NCBI RefSeq assembly: GCF_045063725.1
Contig: NZ_CP173695.1
Length of the DNA stretch: 64,000 bases
Source: Sellimonas catena
GTDB taxonomy: Bacteria; Bacillota; Clostridia; Lachnospirales; Lachnospiraceae
Strand: one strand, 5' to 3'
Shown here: piece after piece, positions 43,803 through 53,136 of the stretch
How positions within the stretch are numbered: position 1 is the stretch's first letter
Layout: every line of letters begins with the position of its first letter
Notes under the pieces: generated by a model
Databases searched by the model: none
What the model was told of the DNA's origin: nothing
Seen by the model: the letters and a program-made list of their open reading frames with translations, nothing else
Translations under genes and position numbers: made by a program

Positions 43803-43836
43803 GGAACTACCTATAGGATAGGCGGTTCCTTTTTTT
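43803..43836 (+). terminator. Intrinsic terminator before the NADAR gene
   Basis: GGAAC (43803-43807) pairs with GTTCC (43825-43829) around CCTAT/ATAGG, followed by seven T. Separates the DUF3990 pair from the NADAR gene, perhaps by attenuation. Confidence 0.82.
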
Positions 43837-43854
43837 GTGCGGAAAGGAATGTGC

Positions 43855-44361
43855 ATGAAATCCAATGATCAACCAAAAGAAACTATCCATAAACAAACTC
43901 ACAGGAATGTCATCTCCTCTTTTACAGGAAAATACGCATTTCTCAGTAATTTTTATCCGGCTCCTGTTACCTACATGGGGCAGACCTACGCCAATAATGA
44001 AGCCGCTTTCCAGGCGCAGAAGACCTGCTGTGCAAAAGAGCAGCAGCAATTCTCTATTTTCCGCCTGCATAACCCGGCAGAAGCCAAAAAGCGTGGAAAG
44101 AACCTCACGCTGCGCCCGGACTGGGATAAGGTAAAGATTTCCCTGATGTATGAAATCTGTATGTGCAAGTTCATGCAGAACCCAAAGCTGCGGGATGCCC
44201 TGCTTGCCACAGGAAACAGCCTTCTCATAGAAGGCAATACCTGGGGCGATTACTTCTGGGGCAAAGTCAACGGCCACGGGGAAAACCAGTTAGGGCTTAT
44301 CCTGATGGACGTGCGTGAAAAGCTGAAATGGAGCATGGGAATGGAAAATGAGATTGCATAA
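43855..44361 (+). CDS. NADAR-domain protein (YbiA-like)
   Basis: 168 residues from ATG 43855 behind GGAAAGGA. Core signatures: FLSNFYPAPV, NNEAAFQAQKT, EGNTWGDYFWG and NQLGLILMDVRE. This is a near-complete NADAR domain. NADAR proteins hydrolyse N-glycosidic bonds of ADP-ribose-like substrates, and some reverse guanine ADP-ribosylation made by DarT-like toxins. The ART-like gene just upstream and the macrodomain gene downstream suggest one ADP-ribosylation module. The link is inferred from gene order. Confidence 0.9.
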   Translation: MKSNDQPKETIHKQTHRNVISSFTGKYAFLSNFYPAPVTYMGQTYANNEAAFQAQKTCCAKEQQQFSIFRLHNPAEAKKRGKNLTLRPDWDKVKISLMYEICMCKFMQNPKLRDALLATGNSLLIEGNTWGDYFWGKVNGHGENQLGLILMDVREKLKWSMGMENEIA

Positions 44362-44376
44362 CGAGGTGAATGAACT

Positions 44377-44823
44377 ATGGAAGAAAAGAAACAGACGGTC
44401 TTGACGCTGAAATTCATCGGCATAGATGATTTTTCTTGTCCAACTTATGAGGATCAGTACGGACAGTTCTGGAAAGACCTTAACCTGGGGAAATCCGAAA
44501 CCCCGGACTTGTATTCTACTACGAGGAATGACCTGGATGGGGAGCCAGTATCCCACATCCAGCAGGAATATACCTTTGAGTCAGAACCGTTCCGAAGATC
44601 CCCGTATGAGTTCCAGTATATGATGTTAAGCCGGATGCAGCGTGACTGCGAATATTTTCTCGGCTACGGGAACCGGAGCGTTACCATCTTATCCGAAAGT
44701 GATCCGCAGCATCATATTGACCGTATGAAAGAATTGTGGAAGGAGCTTCCTGCTGACGGGAAACCGGAATGGCTGACCTGGGAGCAGCTCCTGAACTATG
44801 AAAAAGAATTGTGTAACGAATAA
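44377..44823 (+). CDS. LPD11-domain protein
   Basis: 148 residues, RBS CGAGGTG. The middle contains YEFQYMMLSRMQRDCEYFLGYGNR, then DRMKELWKELP and PEWLTWEQLLNYE. This matches LPD11, a short domain found in large polyvalent proteins of mobile elements and as small separate genes. Function unknown; probably an element-borne accessory co-expressed with NADAR. Confidence 0.75.
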   Translation: MEEKKQTVLTLKFIGIDDFSCPTYEDQYGQFWKDLNLGKSETPDLYSTTRNDLDGEPVSHIQQEYTFESEPFRRSPYEFQYMMLSRMQRDCEYFLGYGNRSVTILSESDPQHHIDRMKELWKELPADGKPEWLTWEQLLNYEKELCNE

Positions 44824-44889
44824 CCATAATGATTACGAAGGATCTTCCAACCAGGGAGGTCCTTCTTTGGCAAAGGAGGACGATGTCTT

Positions 44890-45621
44890 ATGAAAGTAAC
44901 GATCTATCAGATCATCCCGGAATTGGATCAGGACAGGCTGATGTTTATGCCCCTTTCCTATTTTCAAAAAGCCGGGTATCCATCACCGCCTGCAGAAATT
45001 TATGAATCCGTATTCTGCGGAGAAACGGAAGTCGCCACACTGGAAGAAATCTACCGGACATTCAACCGCAAAGATGAAGCGGATGCCCGCTATCTGGAAA
45101 AGATCGGTTTCACCGGACATTCCATGTCAGTCTCTGACATTCTGGAAATACAGCACTCACCGGGAGAAAGCCGTTTCTATTTCTGTGATACATTTGGTTT
45201 TTCTCAAATAGCATTTCAGAAGGAAAACGCCATGCTGCCAGTTCAGAACCATGACAATATCCCTTTTGAGCAGGTCAATCGGTCCAAGCCCGGTTATCTG
45301 GCCTATATGGATAACGGGGGAATTTCTATTCATCCCTGTATCCAGGTCCAGCTCCAACGCTGCAAATACAGTCAGTGCCAGCTCGGCTACCGGCTCCGTT
45401 ACCGGGAGAAGGAAGGGTTATCCGCACGGCAGAAAGAATTTCTGGAGCGTCCTGCTGTCCTTCTGTTCGAGGATACGCAAGGGCCGGCTCCGGAAGATTT
45501 ATGGTATCACAGCCCTAACCCTTCGGTTTGGATCTCCAATCACCCAACACACAGCCCGCTAAACCTGAATCTGGTGGAAGAATGGTGCCAGAGCCAAAAC
45601 GTAACCTATGAATATCTTTAA
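44890..45621 (+). CDS. YodL/DUF4316-like mobile-element protein
   Basis: 243 residues, RBS AAAGGAGG. Contains the YodL-type pattern: MFMPLSYFQKAG, YESVFCGE, TLEEIYRTFN, FTGHSMSVSDILEI and FYFCDTFGFSQIAF. Such domains are widespread on Clostridial ICEs, often fused to large polyvalent proteins. The C-terminal 100 residues have no recognised match. Role unknown; belongs to the leader 2 run. Confidence 0.75.
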   Translation: MKVTIYQIIPELDQDRLMFMPLSYFQKAGYPSPPAEIYESVFCGETEVATLEEIYRTFNRKDEADARYLEKIGFTGHSMSVSDILEIQHSPGESRFYFCDTFGFSQIAFQKENAMLPVQNHDNIPFEQVNRSKPGYLAYMDNGGISIHPCIQVQLQRCKYSQCQLGYRLRYREKEGLSARQKEFLERPAVLLFEDTQGPAPEDLWYHSPNPSVWISNHPTHSPLNLNLVEEWCQSQNVTYEYL

Positions 45622-45641
45622 GAACAAATGGAGGAAAATCT

Positions 45642-46310
45642 ATGATCAAAGAAAGGAAAGGGAATCTGCTTCGTTCTGATGCTGCCATTATCGCCCACCA
45701 GGTCAACTGCCTGGGTATCATGGGGGCAGGCGTAGCCAGGCAGATCCGGCATCGTATTTTGACAGCAGAACAGTATCGGACATACCAGCAGATTTGCAGG
45801 AAGAATAAAGAGGAACTTCTAGGATCCTGCTCTTTGATGCTGCGGATGGATACCGGCGCCACTCAGTATGTGGCACATCTGTTTGCCGAGAATATTCCCA
45901 CAGGCAGAGGATTAGATACCGATTATGCAGCACTGAGACAGAGCCTGACTGCCATGATGTTCCTGGCAGCACAGCGGGAATTGTCGCAGGTTGCCATTCC
46001 CGGTTATCTGGGATGCGGGCTTGCAGGTGGCGACTGGGAGACAGTCTACAGCCGTATCCTTATGCCCCTGTTTTCCGAGTCTTGCTTTACCCTTACCATC
46101 CTGTACCTGCCGGACAGCATCCGGCGTCTCTGGACGGAATTTGGAGACATCCCTATGAACCCGGAAACAGAATGTATTGAGCAAGCCTGGCACGGATTTT
46201 CAGCTGGAACACACCGGGAAGAAATCTGGCACTGGTTTGAAGAGACATTTCAGATCAGCGTGGCGCAAGCTCTTATGTACTCAGGCAATCCGAATAGAAT
46301 AATGAGGTAA
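45642..46310 (+). CDS. Macrodomain protein (ADP-ribose binding or hydrolase)
   Basis: 222 residues, RBS GGAGGAAAA. Residues 1-150 are a macrodomain: GNLLRSDAAIIAHQVN with the Asn, GIMGAGVARQI loop and VAIPGYLGCGLAGGDW. These match ADP-ribose-binding loops of DarG/ALC1-like macrodomains. The C-terminal 60 residues (ECIEQAWHGFSAGTHREEIWHWFEE) are extra, resembling small element-borne domains. Together with NADAR and the ART-like protein it would process or sense ADP-ribose. The N-V-E type catalytic residues cannot be settled by eye. Confidence 0.88.
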   Translation: MIKERKGNLLRSDAAIIAHQVNCLGIMGAGVARQIRHRILTAEQYRTYQQICRKNKEELLGSCSLMLRMDTGATQYVAHLFAENIPTGRGLDTDYAALRQSLTAMMFLAAQRELSQVAIPGYLGCGLAGGDWETVYSRILMPLFSESCFTLTILYLPDSIRRLWTEFGDIPMNPETECIEQAWHGFSAGTHREEIWHWFEETFQISVAQALMYSGNPNRIMR

Positions 46311-46316
46311 TCGAAT

Positions 46317-46550
46317 ATGAAAGAAAAGATAAAATGCAGTGAATGTGAATTTTGCAATTCCTTTCGTCCCTACGGTAACAGCCGGGCATCTTTTCGCTGT
46401 AAGCATCCGGATCAGCATTATATTTTTGATTATTTTCAGGAACATAGAATGTCGAAAGATCCAGGATTCCTGGATTATGGAAAGGCCTGGTCCGATGAGG
46501 TTCCGCTAAAGACCTCTCCGGCATGGTGTCCGAAGAAGAAAAGCAAATAA
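46317..46550 (+). CDS. Small cysteine-rich protein, possible zinc finger
   Basis: 77 residues, RBS TGAGG. Contains CSECEFC, a later CKHPDQ and a final WCPKK, so up to four or five Cys could bind zinc. Last gene of the leader 2 run; ends 10 bases before a terminator. Function unknown. Confidence 0.65.
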   Translation: MKEKIKCSECEFCNSFRPYGNSRASFRCKHPDQHYIFDYFQEHRMSKDPGFLDYGKAWSDEVPLKTSPAWCPKKKSK

Positions 46551-46560
46551 CAAATGACTT

Positions 46561-46584
46561 GGAGCCGCCCTCACGGACGGCTCC
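46561..46584. terminator. Terminator between the leader 2 run and module D
   Basis: GGAGCCG (46561-46567) pairs with CGGCTCC (46578-46584) around CCCTCACGGA. The core is identical to the terminator at 32762, which also borders a winged-helix gene. Confidence 0.8.
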
Positions 46585-46587
46585 TTT

Positions 46588-47082
46588 CTATGTTTCCGGA
46601 TCGAATTTGTAGCCTACACCCCAGACAGTCCGAATGTATTGCCTGTCAGTATACTCCCGAAACTTCTTCCGGATGCTGTAAATCATACACTCAACCTTGG
46701 CATCCACACTTACAGGGATGTCATCCCAGACTGCTTCATAGATCTGTTCTTTGGTAAATACCCAGCCTGGATGATTTACAAGAATCAGTAAGATATCAAA
46801 CTCATAATGTGATAGAAATACTTCATTCTCCGCTGCTAATATCCTCCGCTGATCTGGATAAATAACAAGCCCACGAAAAACGATCTTTCTTATGTTCTCT
46901 TCCTCACATTTATACTTAGCAGAATATCTTTTTAATACAGCCATAATTTCATTTAAAATAGCCTTTTCTGTATCATCAAATTCTGCGAGTAAAATATATC
47001 CTATATTCCCATCTCCAATCAAATAACTGTTTCTATCGGGTTCATATAGATCGCAGCCCTTACTCTGTACACAATTTGCCAT
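46588..47082 (-). CDS. Stand-alone OmpR/PhoB winged-helix protein (paralogue D)
   Basis: 164 residues if started at ATG 47082, within the end of the ATPase gene. Similarity to paralogue C begins at IGYILLAEF (residue 27), which is read ATA GGA TAT with a GGAG upstream, so the true start may lie nearer there. Winged-helix domain about 70-162, with KVECMIYSIRKKFREY and VWGVGYKFD. No receiver. Terminal gene of module D; most similar to paralogue C, including the shared terminator on its 3' side. Confidence 0.83.
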   Translation of the reverse strand: MANCVQSKGCDLYEPDRNSYLIGDGNIGYILLAEFDDTEKAILNEIMAVLKRYSAKYKCEEENIRKIVFRGLVIYPDQRRILAAENEVFLSHYEFDILLILVNHPGWVFTKEQIYEAVWDDIPVSVDAKVECMIYSIRKKFREYTDRQYIRTVWGVGYKFDPET

Positions 47083-47698
47083 TCTTTATCTCATAAATTT
47101 TATCTGCCTCTTCTGCAAGTAGTTTACTATGAGTCACCACAATTACACTTTTTCCCAATTCGTGTGCAGTTTTCTTTAGCAATTCAATAATTTCCCCTGC
47201 CGTATCCTCGTCCAAATTTCCAGTGGGTTCATCCGCTAAGAGCACCTTGGCTTCACTTGCCAAAGCACGGGCAATCGCCACACGCTGCTGCTGGCCACCG
47301 GAAAGCTGCAGCACATTCCGCTTCCAGTCTTCCCTTGGAATACTAACTTCCTGTAATAGCTTCTCTGCATCTTTCTTTCCACCCAGCTTCACATTTTCTT
47401 CCGTTGTCAAATAATCAATCAGGTTGTAGTTCTGAAAAACAAGAGAGATATCGTGCCTCCGGTGATAATTCAGCCCCTTTTTACGAATATCCTCTCCATT
47501 ATAAAGAATGGTTCCTGATACCGGGTTATCCAAGCCCGCCAAAAGGGAAAGGAATGTGGTTTTTCCTGAACCACTGGAACCGACAATCGCATAGAACGTA
47601 GCTTCCTCAAAAGTGGCAGATACATTTTTCAGAATTATTTTATCCCGCTTCGTTTTATAAGAGTATAAGACATTTTTCGCCTCTAAAATCATTTCCAT
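47060..47698 (-). CDS. MacB/LolD-type ABC ATPase, module D
   Basis: 212 residues. Walker A GSSGSGKTT, Q-loop region VFQNYNLIDYL, signature LSGGQQQRVAIARAL, Walker B VLLADEPTGNLD, switch His in VVTHSKLLA. The LSGGQQQR signature and short size are typical of ATPases that work with FtsX-type permeases in peptide detoxification. It begins 5 bases after the permease gene. Confidence 0.94.
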   Translation of the reverse strand: MEMILEAKNVLYSYKTKRDKIILKNVSATFEEATFYAIVGSSGSGKTTFLSLLAGLDNPVSGTILYNGEDIRKKGLNYHRRHDISLVFQNYNLIDYLTTEENVKLGGKKDAEKLLQEVSIPREDWKRNVLQLSGGQQQRVAIARALASEAKVLLADEPTGNLDEDTAGEIIELLKKTAHELGKSVIVVTHSKLLAEEADKIYEIKNGKLCTE

Positions 47699-47703
47699 TC
47701 CTC

Positions 47704-49149
47704 CTAACTCATTTCGCTTAAAATATCTTTCGGGTTCTTGCGGAAAATCAGGACGCTTGCCGCACCTGTAGATAAAACAATCAAGACACCTACGCTAAGA
47801 CTATCTGCAAGTAGCATAGTAGAGGTAATCTCTGTTTCTACATCCGTGACGGTAAGTTCCGGTGCCTGATAATCGGTGGCAACTTTGCCCGTATCCATTT
47901 CATCCTGCAATTCGGCCTGTTGTGCCTGCTGACCCACCAGATAATCAGCAGCGGCATTGGAAACTGCCGGAGCAATCAGGAACGAAAGTGCAAGCGCCAA
48001 AACTCCGATCAGAACAGCTTCGGTTAAAATCTGCAAAAATATCTTTCCCTTTGCAATTCCAATGGACAGAAGTATGCCAATCTCATTTGTTCTGTTCCTG
48101 ATCCAGAAAATAAAAATCAAAAACAGGATCACAAAGCTTGCTCCGGTCACGACCAGAAGCAGCGTGTTACTGATTTTCTCCAAATCATTGAAGTTGGAAG
48201 CCATTGTGTCAAGATTTCCGTTGTTGTCGATCAAATCATACCATTGCCAGTTAATATCCGTTTTCTTGATGGCCTCCTTTACCGCATCGTAATCATCCAC
48301 ATTTGCCACTTTAAAATAAGCCTTCTCATACAGCGGATCATCCTGCTCCACCTTCTCAGGAAAATGTAAATCCGTGAAAATAACGTTTTCGGAACGGTAA
48401 GTATCACCGGACATATAAGGTTTCATCTGTTCTTTTACCTGATAGATTCCTACAATCGTTGCCTCTTGCACGGGTTCCTCCGCTTTTACTGAATGAAATT
48501 GCAGATGGTCGCCGACCTTTAGCTGTTTTTTTTCTGCCAGTTCTTCGGAAATGACACAAACATTTGTATCATCCTTTGTCGTCATCCGTCCCTCCAGGAT
48601 GGTAACATTGCCGCTGAGGACATTGGCATCCATTGACATATCCCGATTACCAATCAAGGCTACACCCTGAAAATCATTGGTCTGGTCTGCATCGGCATCC
48701 TCAATCCGTTCAAAATTTGCCTGTTTTACCGCAGTAGGAACCGTGGTTATATTATAGTCGGCGATTCCCTCCACAGCAGCAATCTTTTCAATATCATCAG
48801 CTTTTAATGACTCAAAGGAATGATCCGTCGTTATCATCAGGTTTTCGGAACCCATGACAGTCACGTTTTTCAAATGGACTCCACCATAACTTCCCTGACC
48901 GTCCGGCTTGCGTTCTAATATTTTTTGACTGGCTTCTTCCAATCGTTGGCTTCTGCTCTCTGGATTATATTCCAGAAGAAATCCTGCACCGATGGCCTGT
49001 CGTGTACTGTCTTGCGTAGCAATGTTTGCAGAACGGCTTGCCATACCAGACAGGAAAAGCAGACTGATGATACAAACTACAAGCAGAAGCAGCAGACTTT
49101 TAACCGGCTTTCTAAAACAGGAACGAATTGCCCGTTGAAATAAGTTCAT
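47704..49149 (-). CDS. FtsX-type ABC permease 1, module D
   Basis: 481 residues from ATG 49149. N-terminal helix (about 14-34), a large extracellular MacB-like domain (about 40-330, Asp/Lys-rich), then three C-terminal helices with DILS ending, the standard MacB/FtsX layout. Together with permease 2 and the ATPase it forms a mechanotransmission-type transporter likely acting on envelope-targeting peptides. Confidence 0.88.
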   Translation of the reverse strand: MNLFQRAIRSCFRKPVKSLLLLLVVCIISLLFLSGMASRSANIATQDSTRQAIGAGFLLEYNPESRSQRLEEASQKILERKPDGQGSYGGVHLKNVTVMGSENLMITTDHSFESLKADDIEKIAAVEGIADYNITTVPTAVKQANFERIEDADADQTNDFQGVALIGNRDMSMDANVLSGNVTILEGRMTTKDDTNVCVISEELAEKKQLKVGDHLQFHSVKAEEPVQEATIVGIYQVKEQMKPYMSGDTYRSENVIFTDLHFPEKVEQDDPLYEKAYFKVANVDDYDAVKEAIKKTDINWQWYDLIDNNGNLDTMASNFNDLEKISNTLLLVVTGASFVILFLIFIFWIRNRTNEIGILLSIGIAKGKIFLQILTEAVLIGVLALALSFLIAPAVSNAAADYLVGQQAQQAELQDEMDTGKVATDYQAPELTVTDVETEITSTMLLADSLSVGVLIVLSTGAASVLIFRKNPKDILSEMS

Positions 49150-49153
49150 CGTA

Positions 49154-50374
49154 TTATCCCTCCATTCGTGACAGAATATCTTTCGGATTTGCACGGATCA
49201 CTGGCAGCAAAGACAGCAATACCGCAATCACAACCACTCCGCTGCCAATCCCCAATAGCAATGCGATATCGGTAAACTGTAAGGAAACCTGCAGAGAAAC
49301 GCCTGTTTCCACAGAAGACAGCAACAGTTCTGTAAGGCTTCCTGCAGCCAGCGAACCTAGACCGCAGGAGCAAAGCAGGGCAATGAGAAACACGGCTGCC
49401 GCTTCCAAAAGAGCCTGCAAAAAGATAGTGGCTTTCTGTTCGCCCAAGCTGATAAATACAGCCATTTCCTTTTGTCTGCTCCGCATCCACATACAAAGCA
49501 GTAGGGAGACAATCACCGTGCCGGCGAAAAAGGTAAGCAAACGCATTAGTGATACTACCCTTGTTATTTGTGTTAATGGGGCTTTCATCTGCTGATACAG
49601 GACATCCGACGTGGTAATGTCCGCTTTATCCTGCAAAATGCCCTGTATGCTCTCTGCCAATGGATCTAAAAGCTCCGGCTGGCCGGTATATGCCGATACT
49701 TTATAAAATCCGCTGCCGTCAAATAATTCTAAATATGCCGTATTATCTATATAAATCTGATTTTCCATCCGATAGACGGCAAGTGTATTGTTTTCCTGCT
49801 GGCTTTCATTGCCAGTAAGATATTCCCCAATCACTTCCACGGTAACAGCTTTCCCGTTTTCTGTTTCAAAAGAAAGTGTATCGCCAATCTGCAAACCATT
49901 GTATTCTGCAAATCCTGCATTAATGACGGCGCCATATTTGGTTTCCGGCTTGACCAGTTCACCGTCTGTCAGCCGATAAGACTGATCCGCAAAGGGACTG
50001 TCTGTATCCATATCATCAAAGGATAGCAGGCTGACTTTCAAGTTGTCCGGTTCTGTGGAAGCGCTTGCGGTCACAGGCGCAAGATCCGTTAAATATGCGG
50101 ATTGCTGCCCCATTCGATTGATGGACGTTACCTCCGCTATATTTTTAATCATTTCGGCTTCTTTGTCTGTAATCGGATTGGCGGTGTCTGAAATTTCACA
50201 TACCACTTTTGCTCCTGCTTTTTCCTGCATGGCAGCCTCTGTGCTTTCTGTGGCGTGTAAAATCATGTTTGTACTGAGGATCATGCTGTTGACAAAAAGG
50301 AAAATCAACAGCAGCAGCACCGACTTTCCGCGTTTCCGCATCAGATAAAGGAAGCCTCTCTTATAAAAAGGCAT
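49154..50374 (-). CDS. FtsX-type ABC permease 2, module D
   Basis: 406 residues. Same plan as permease 1: one N-terminal helix, a roughly 250-residue extracellular domain, three C-terminal helices, ending NPKDILSRMEG. The two share the NPKDILS terminus, so they arose by duplication or form a heterodimer. Located between permease 1 (4 bases) and the lipoprotein gene. Confidence 0.88.
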   Translation of the reverse strand: MPFYKRGFLYLMRKRGKSVLLLLIFLFVNSMILSTNMILHATESTEAAMQEKAGAKVVCEISDTANPITDKEAEMIKNIAEVTSINRMGQQSAYLTDLAPVTASASTEPDNLKVSLLSFDDMDTDSPFADQSYRLTDGELVKPETKYGAVINAGFAEYNGLQIGDTLSFETENGKAVTVEVIGEYLTGNESQQENNTLAVYRMENQIYIDNTAYLELFDGSGFYKVSAYTGQPELLDPLAESIQGILQDKADITTSDVLYQQMKAPLTQITRVVSLMRLLTFFAGTVIVSLLLCMWMRSRQKEMAVFISLGEQKATIFLQALLEAAAVFLIALLCSCGLGSLAAGSLTELLLSSVETGVSLQVSLQFTDIALLLGIGSGVVVIAVLLSLLPVIRANPKDILSRMEG

Positions 50375-50390
50375 CGATCTATCCCTCCTG

Positions 50391-50900
50391 TTAATTAAAC
50401 CGGGTAATCAGCACTTTTGTAGCATGGATTTCCCCATCATCCTGTGTTTCTCCATAAACATAAACAGACGTAGATTTTTTTACATCGGAAGCCGTAGCCG
50501 CTTCTAATTCCACTGCGCCGGTGGAACTGTTGATGTTGGCAATCTGGAAGGTACAATCTTCTCCATAAGAAACCGTAGTGCTTTCCATGCCGCTTTCCAT
50601 TCCCTCTGCCGCTGATTTTGCTATCTGCCCATCATCCTGATCTGGGATAACCTGAAAACTTCCATCCTGAAAATCGGCTACGCTGCCTCTTAAACTAGCT
50701 GTCTCTAACAAATCGTCCAGATTTGTCGAATTTTCGTTGCCATCGTCAGATGCGCCTGTGTCTCCAGCTTGATTCTCGCTCTGACTGTTCACAGAAGTCC
50801 CATTGTTTGCAGTCTGTTCCCCTTTGGAATTTCCACAGCCTGCCAGTGAGAGTGCAAAAATCAAGACTCCAGTTACCATTACTAATTTCATATGTTTCAT
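50391..50900 (-). CDS. Lipoprotein of module D
   Basis: 169 residues. Signal peptide with lipobox LAGC (Cys 22), then a Gln/Asn/Ser-rich spacer and a beta-rich domain (about 70-165: SVADFQDGSFQVIPDQDDG and SVYVYGETQDDGEIHATKVLI). Likely lipid-anchored on the outer face of the membrane, where it may work with the MacB-like complex as in other peptide-sensing transporters. First gene of the minus-strand ABC operon, divergent from the two-component genes. Confidence 0.82.
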   Translation of the reverse strand: MKHMKLVMVTGVLIFALSLAGCGNSKGEQTANNGTSVNSQSENQAGDTGASDDGNENSTNLDDLLETASLRGSVADFQDGSFQVIPDQDDGQIAKSAAEGMESGMESTTVSYGEDCTFQIANINSSTGAVELEAATASDVKKSTSVYVYGETQDDGEIHATKVLITRFN

Positions 50901-51065
50901 TTGACATAGCTCCTTTCTGTTTTATGGGCCTATCATACAAAAAAACTTCTGTAAAACTCATCTAAGAAATAAAGAAATCGACCTCAGTTTTTAGAGAACT
51001 TTTAGAGGATTTCTTTGCTATACTTGTTATACTGATGATATGAAATAAAAAAGGATGAATGGATT

Positions 51066-51752
51066 ATGAAAATATTGCTTCTGGAGGATGACCTGGATCT
51101 ATGCGATCTGATACAGAAAGAATTGTCCAAAAGCGGGCATACCGTAGACTGCTGTAATGACGGGGAAACAGCCATGCTTTACGCACTCAATAAAGATTAT
51201 GGCTATGACCTTGCCCTTGTTGACCGGATGCTCCCCATTATAGATGGACTGACAATAATCAAGGCGATGCGAAGAAAGGACATACAGATTCCGGTTATTA
51301 TTATTACCGGTATGTCTGCCCTCGATGACCGGATCGATGGTCTGGACGGCGGAGCGGACGATTATCTGGTTAAGCCGTTTCATAACCGGGAGTTACTTGC
51401 CCGGATAAGGGCATTAACCAGGCGCTCCAAAGAGATCCATGACGATGTAATATTAACTTACGGGGATCTGCAGTTTGACAGAGAAATAAGGGAATTGACC
51501 TGCCATGAGCAAAAATTAGACTTGACAGGAAAAGAGGCGGAGCTTCTGTATACATTTATGAAACAGCCGGAAACCCTTTTTACAAAAGAACAGCTTGTTT
51601 TAAAGGTCTGGGGAACTGACTCGGATATTACTCCAGGAAATATTGATAATTATATTTCCTTTCTAAGAAAAAGGCTGAAAGAGCTTAAAAGCTCCTGTAT
51701 CATTAAAACAGTATATGCTACAGGCTACAGATTGGAGAACACTCATGCTTAA
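51066..51752 (+). CDS. OmpR-family response regulator, module D
   Basis: 228 residues. Receiver with LALVDRMLPIIDGL (phospho-Asp), switch Thr in IIITGMSAL and Lys in YLVKPFHN; effector winged helix (about 128-225) with NIDNYISFLRKRLKEL. Divergent from the lipoprotein/ABC operon across a 165-base gap that probably carries both promoters. Expected to activate the ABC operon. Confidence 0.94.
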   Translation: MKILLLEDDLDLCDLIQKELSKSGHTVDCCNDGETAMLYALNKDYGYDLALVDRMLPIIDGLTIIKAMRRKDIQIPVIIITGMSALDDRIDGLDGGADDYLVKPFHNRELLARIRALTRRSKEIHDDVILTYGDLQFDREIRELTCHEQKLDLTGKEAELLYTFMKQPETLFTKEQLVLKVWGTDSDITPGNIDNYISFLRKRLKELKSSCIIKTVYATGYRLENTHA

Positions 51753-53043
51753 ACAATTATCCAACCGACTACATCTGTTTTTAGCAGGAATCCTAATGGT
51801 CATCATTACTTTGATCCTGTGTTTTTCCCTCTGGAATATGTATCAGTCACAACAGCTTGCTGATATATCCTATATTCAACGTATGACTTCCCTGATCATC
51901 TATCAGTTGGAGGACGATACTTCTAACCCGCAAGCGGTTCTCTCAAACTATGAAAGTGGGACAAATGTTTACAGCATTTTAGAAGATTCTGAAGGAAAGG
52001 TGCTATATCAAAGTATTCCTGATACCGCTACTGACTTTGCCAATCTCTTCAAAAAAATAAGTAACAGCATTTCCACGGAAAGCGCAGCGGACAGTCAGAA
52101 ATTTCAGACGGTAACGGAACAGGGCGGATTTATAGAAATGGATGGAGCAGATCATGACCACTATTATGCTATCCCGGCTACAGTCAGCACGAAAGCGGGA
52201 ACAGTTTATACATTAGCTTTATTCTATGAGCGGACATCTATTGTAGACCTGCTGTTACGGGAAGCGCCAAAGTATTTATCTATTTGGATCGTTTCCCTGA
52301 TCAGCATCCTCTTTATCAGCAGGTTTCTCCTGCGAAAAGCCTTTGAGCCAACTGAGCAGATCCTGCAGAGCCAGAAAAATTTTGTTGCCGCTGCTTCACA
52401 CGAATTAAAATCACCGCTGGCTGTTATCATGGCAAATGTTGAAGCAGTCCATAATACAGAAATACAAGACCCCCAGGCACAAACCTGCTTGAAAACGATT
52501 GACTCAGAATGTAGCAGAATGTCTAAGCTCGTAAGAGATATGCTTCTCCTTGCGTCTTCTGATGCTGATAAATGGACCATCCAGAAGAATGATGTAAATA
52601 TTGATACACTATTGATTACACTGTATGAAGCGTTTGAGCCAGTATGTATCCGTAAATCCATCTTCTTAAAACTTGATATTAGTGAAGAAAGCTACCCTGT
52701 ACTCTATACAGACCGGGAACGACTGTTCCAGATCTTAAGTATCTATCTTGATAATGCAGTCTACTATTCACCAGAAAACAGCACCATTGAGATACGAACA
52801 AAACAGACTTCTAAAGAATTGACCTTTTATGTTGTTGATCATGGGTGCGGAGTGGCTGAAGAAGACAAACCTTTTATATTTAACCGTTTTTACTGTGCAG
52901 ATAAATCACGAACAGATAAATCTCATTTTGGCCTGGGATTAAGTATTGCGAAAGAACTCTCAAGAATACTTGGAGGCAAAATAGGATTTGAAGATACGGC
53001 TGGTGGCGGGGCCACATTTTATTTGACTATACCTCTGAAATAA
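51745..53043 (+). CDS. Sensor histidine kinase, module D
   Basis: 432 residues from ATG 51745, overlapping the regulator stop. Two membrane helices (about 10-32 and 180-205) flank a 145-residue extracellular sensor domain. H-box AASHELKSPLAVIMANVEAV, N-box LDNAVYYSP and G-box FGLGLSIAKELS are complete. Unlike the kinase of module B it has a real extracellular sensor. Confidence 0.93.
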   Translation: MLKQLSNRLHLFLAGILMVIITLILCFSLWNMYQSQQLADISYIQRMTSLIIYQLEDDTSNPQAVLSNYESGTNVYSILEDSEGKVLYQSIPDTATDFANLFKKISNSISTESAADSQKFQTVTEQGGFIEMDGADHDHYYAIPATVSTKAGTVYTLALFYERTSIVDLLLREAPKYLSIWIVSLISILFISRFLLRKAFEPTEQILQSQKNFVAAASHELKSPLAVIMANVEAVHNTEIQDPQAQTCLKTIDSECSRMSKLVRDMLLLASSDADKWTIQKNDVNIDTLLITLYEAFEPVCIRKSIFLKLDISEESYPVLYTDRERLFQILSIYLDNAVYYSPENSTIEIRTKQTSKELTFYVVDHGCGVAEEDKPFIFNRFYCADKSRTDKSHFGLGLSIAKELSRILGGKIGFEDTAGGGATFYLTIPLK

Positions 53044-53098
53044 TGAAACAAAATAGTCAAAGATTAATTATATGTATAAACAAACGGGATATTAATTG

Positions 53099-53124
53099 GA
53101 GCCGCCCACTTTGGACGGCTCTTT
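53099..53124. terminator. Terminator after the module D kinase
   Basis: GAGCCG (53099-53104) pairs with CGGCTC (53116-53121) around CCCACTTTGGA, followed by TTTATTA. A relative of the terminators at 32762 and 46561. It serves the convergent genes on both sides. Confidence 0.8.
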
Positions 53125-53136
53125 ATTATCACTGAG

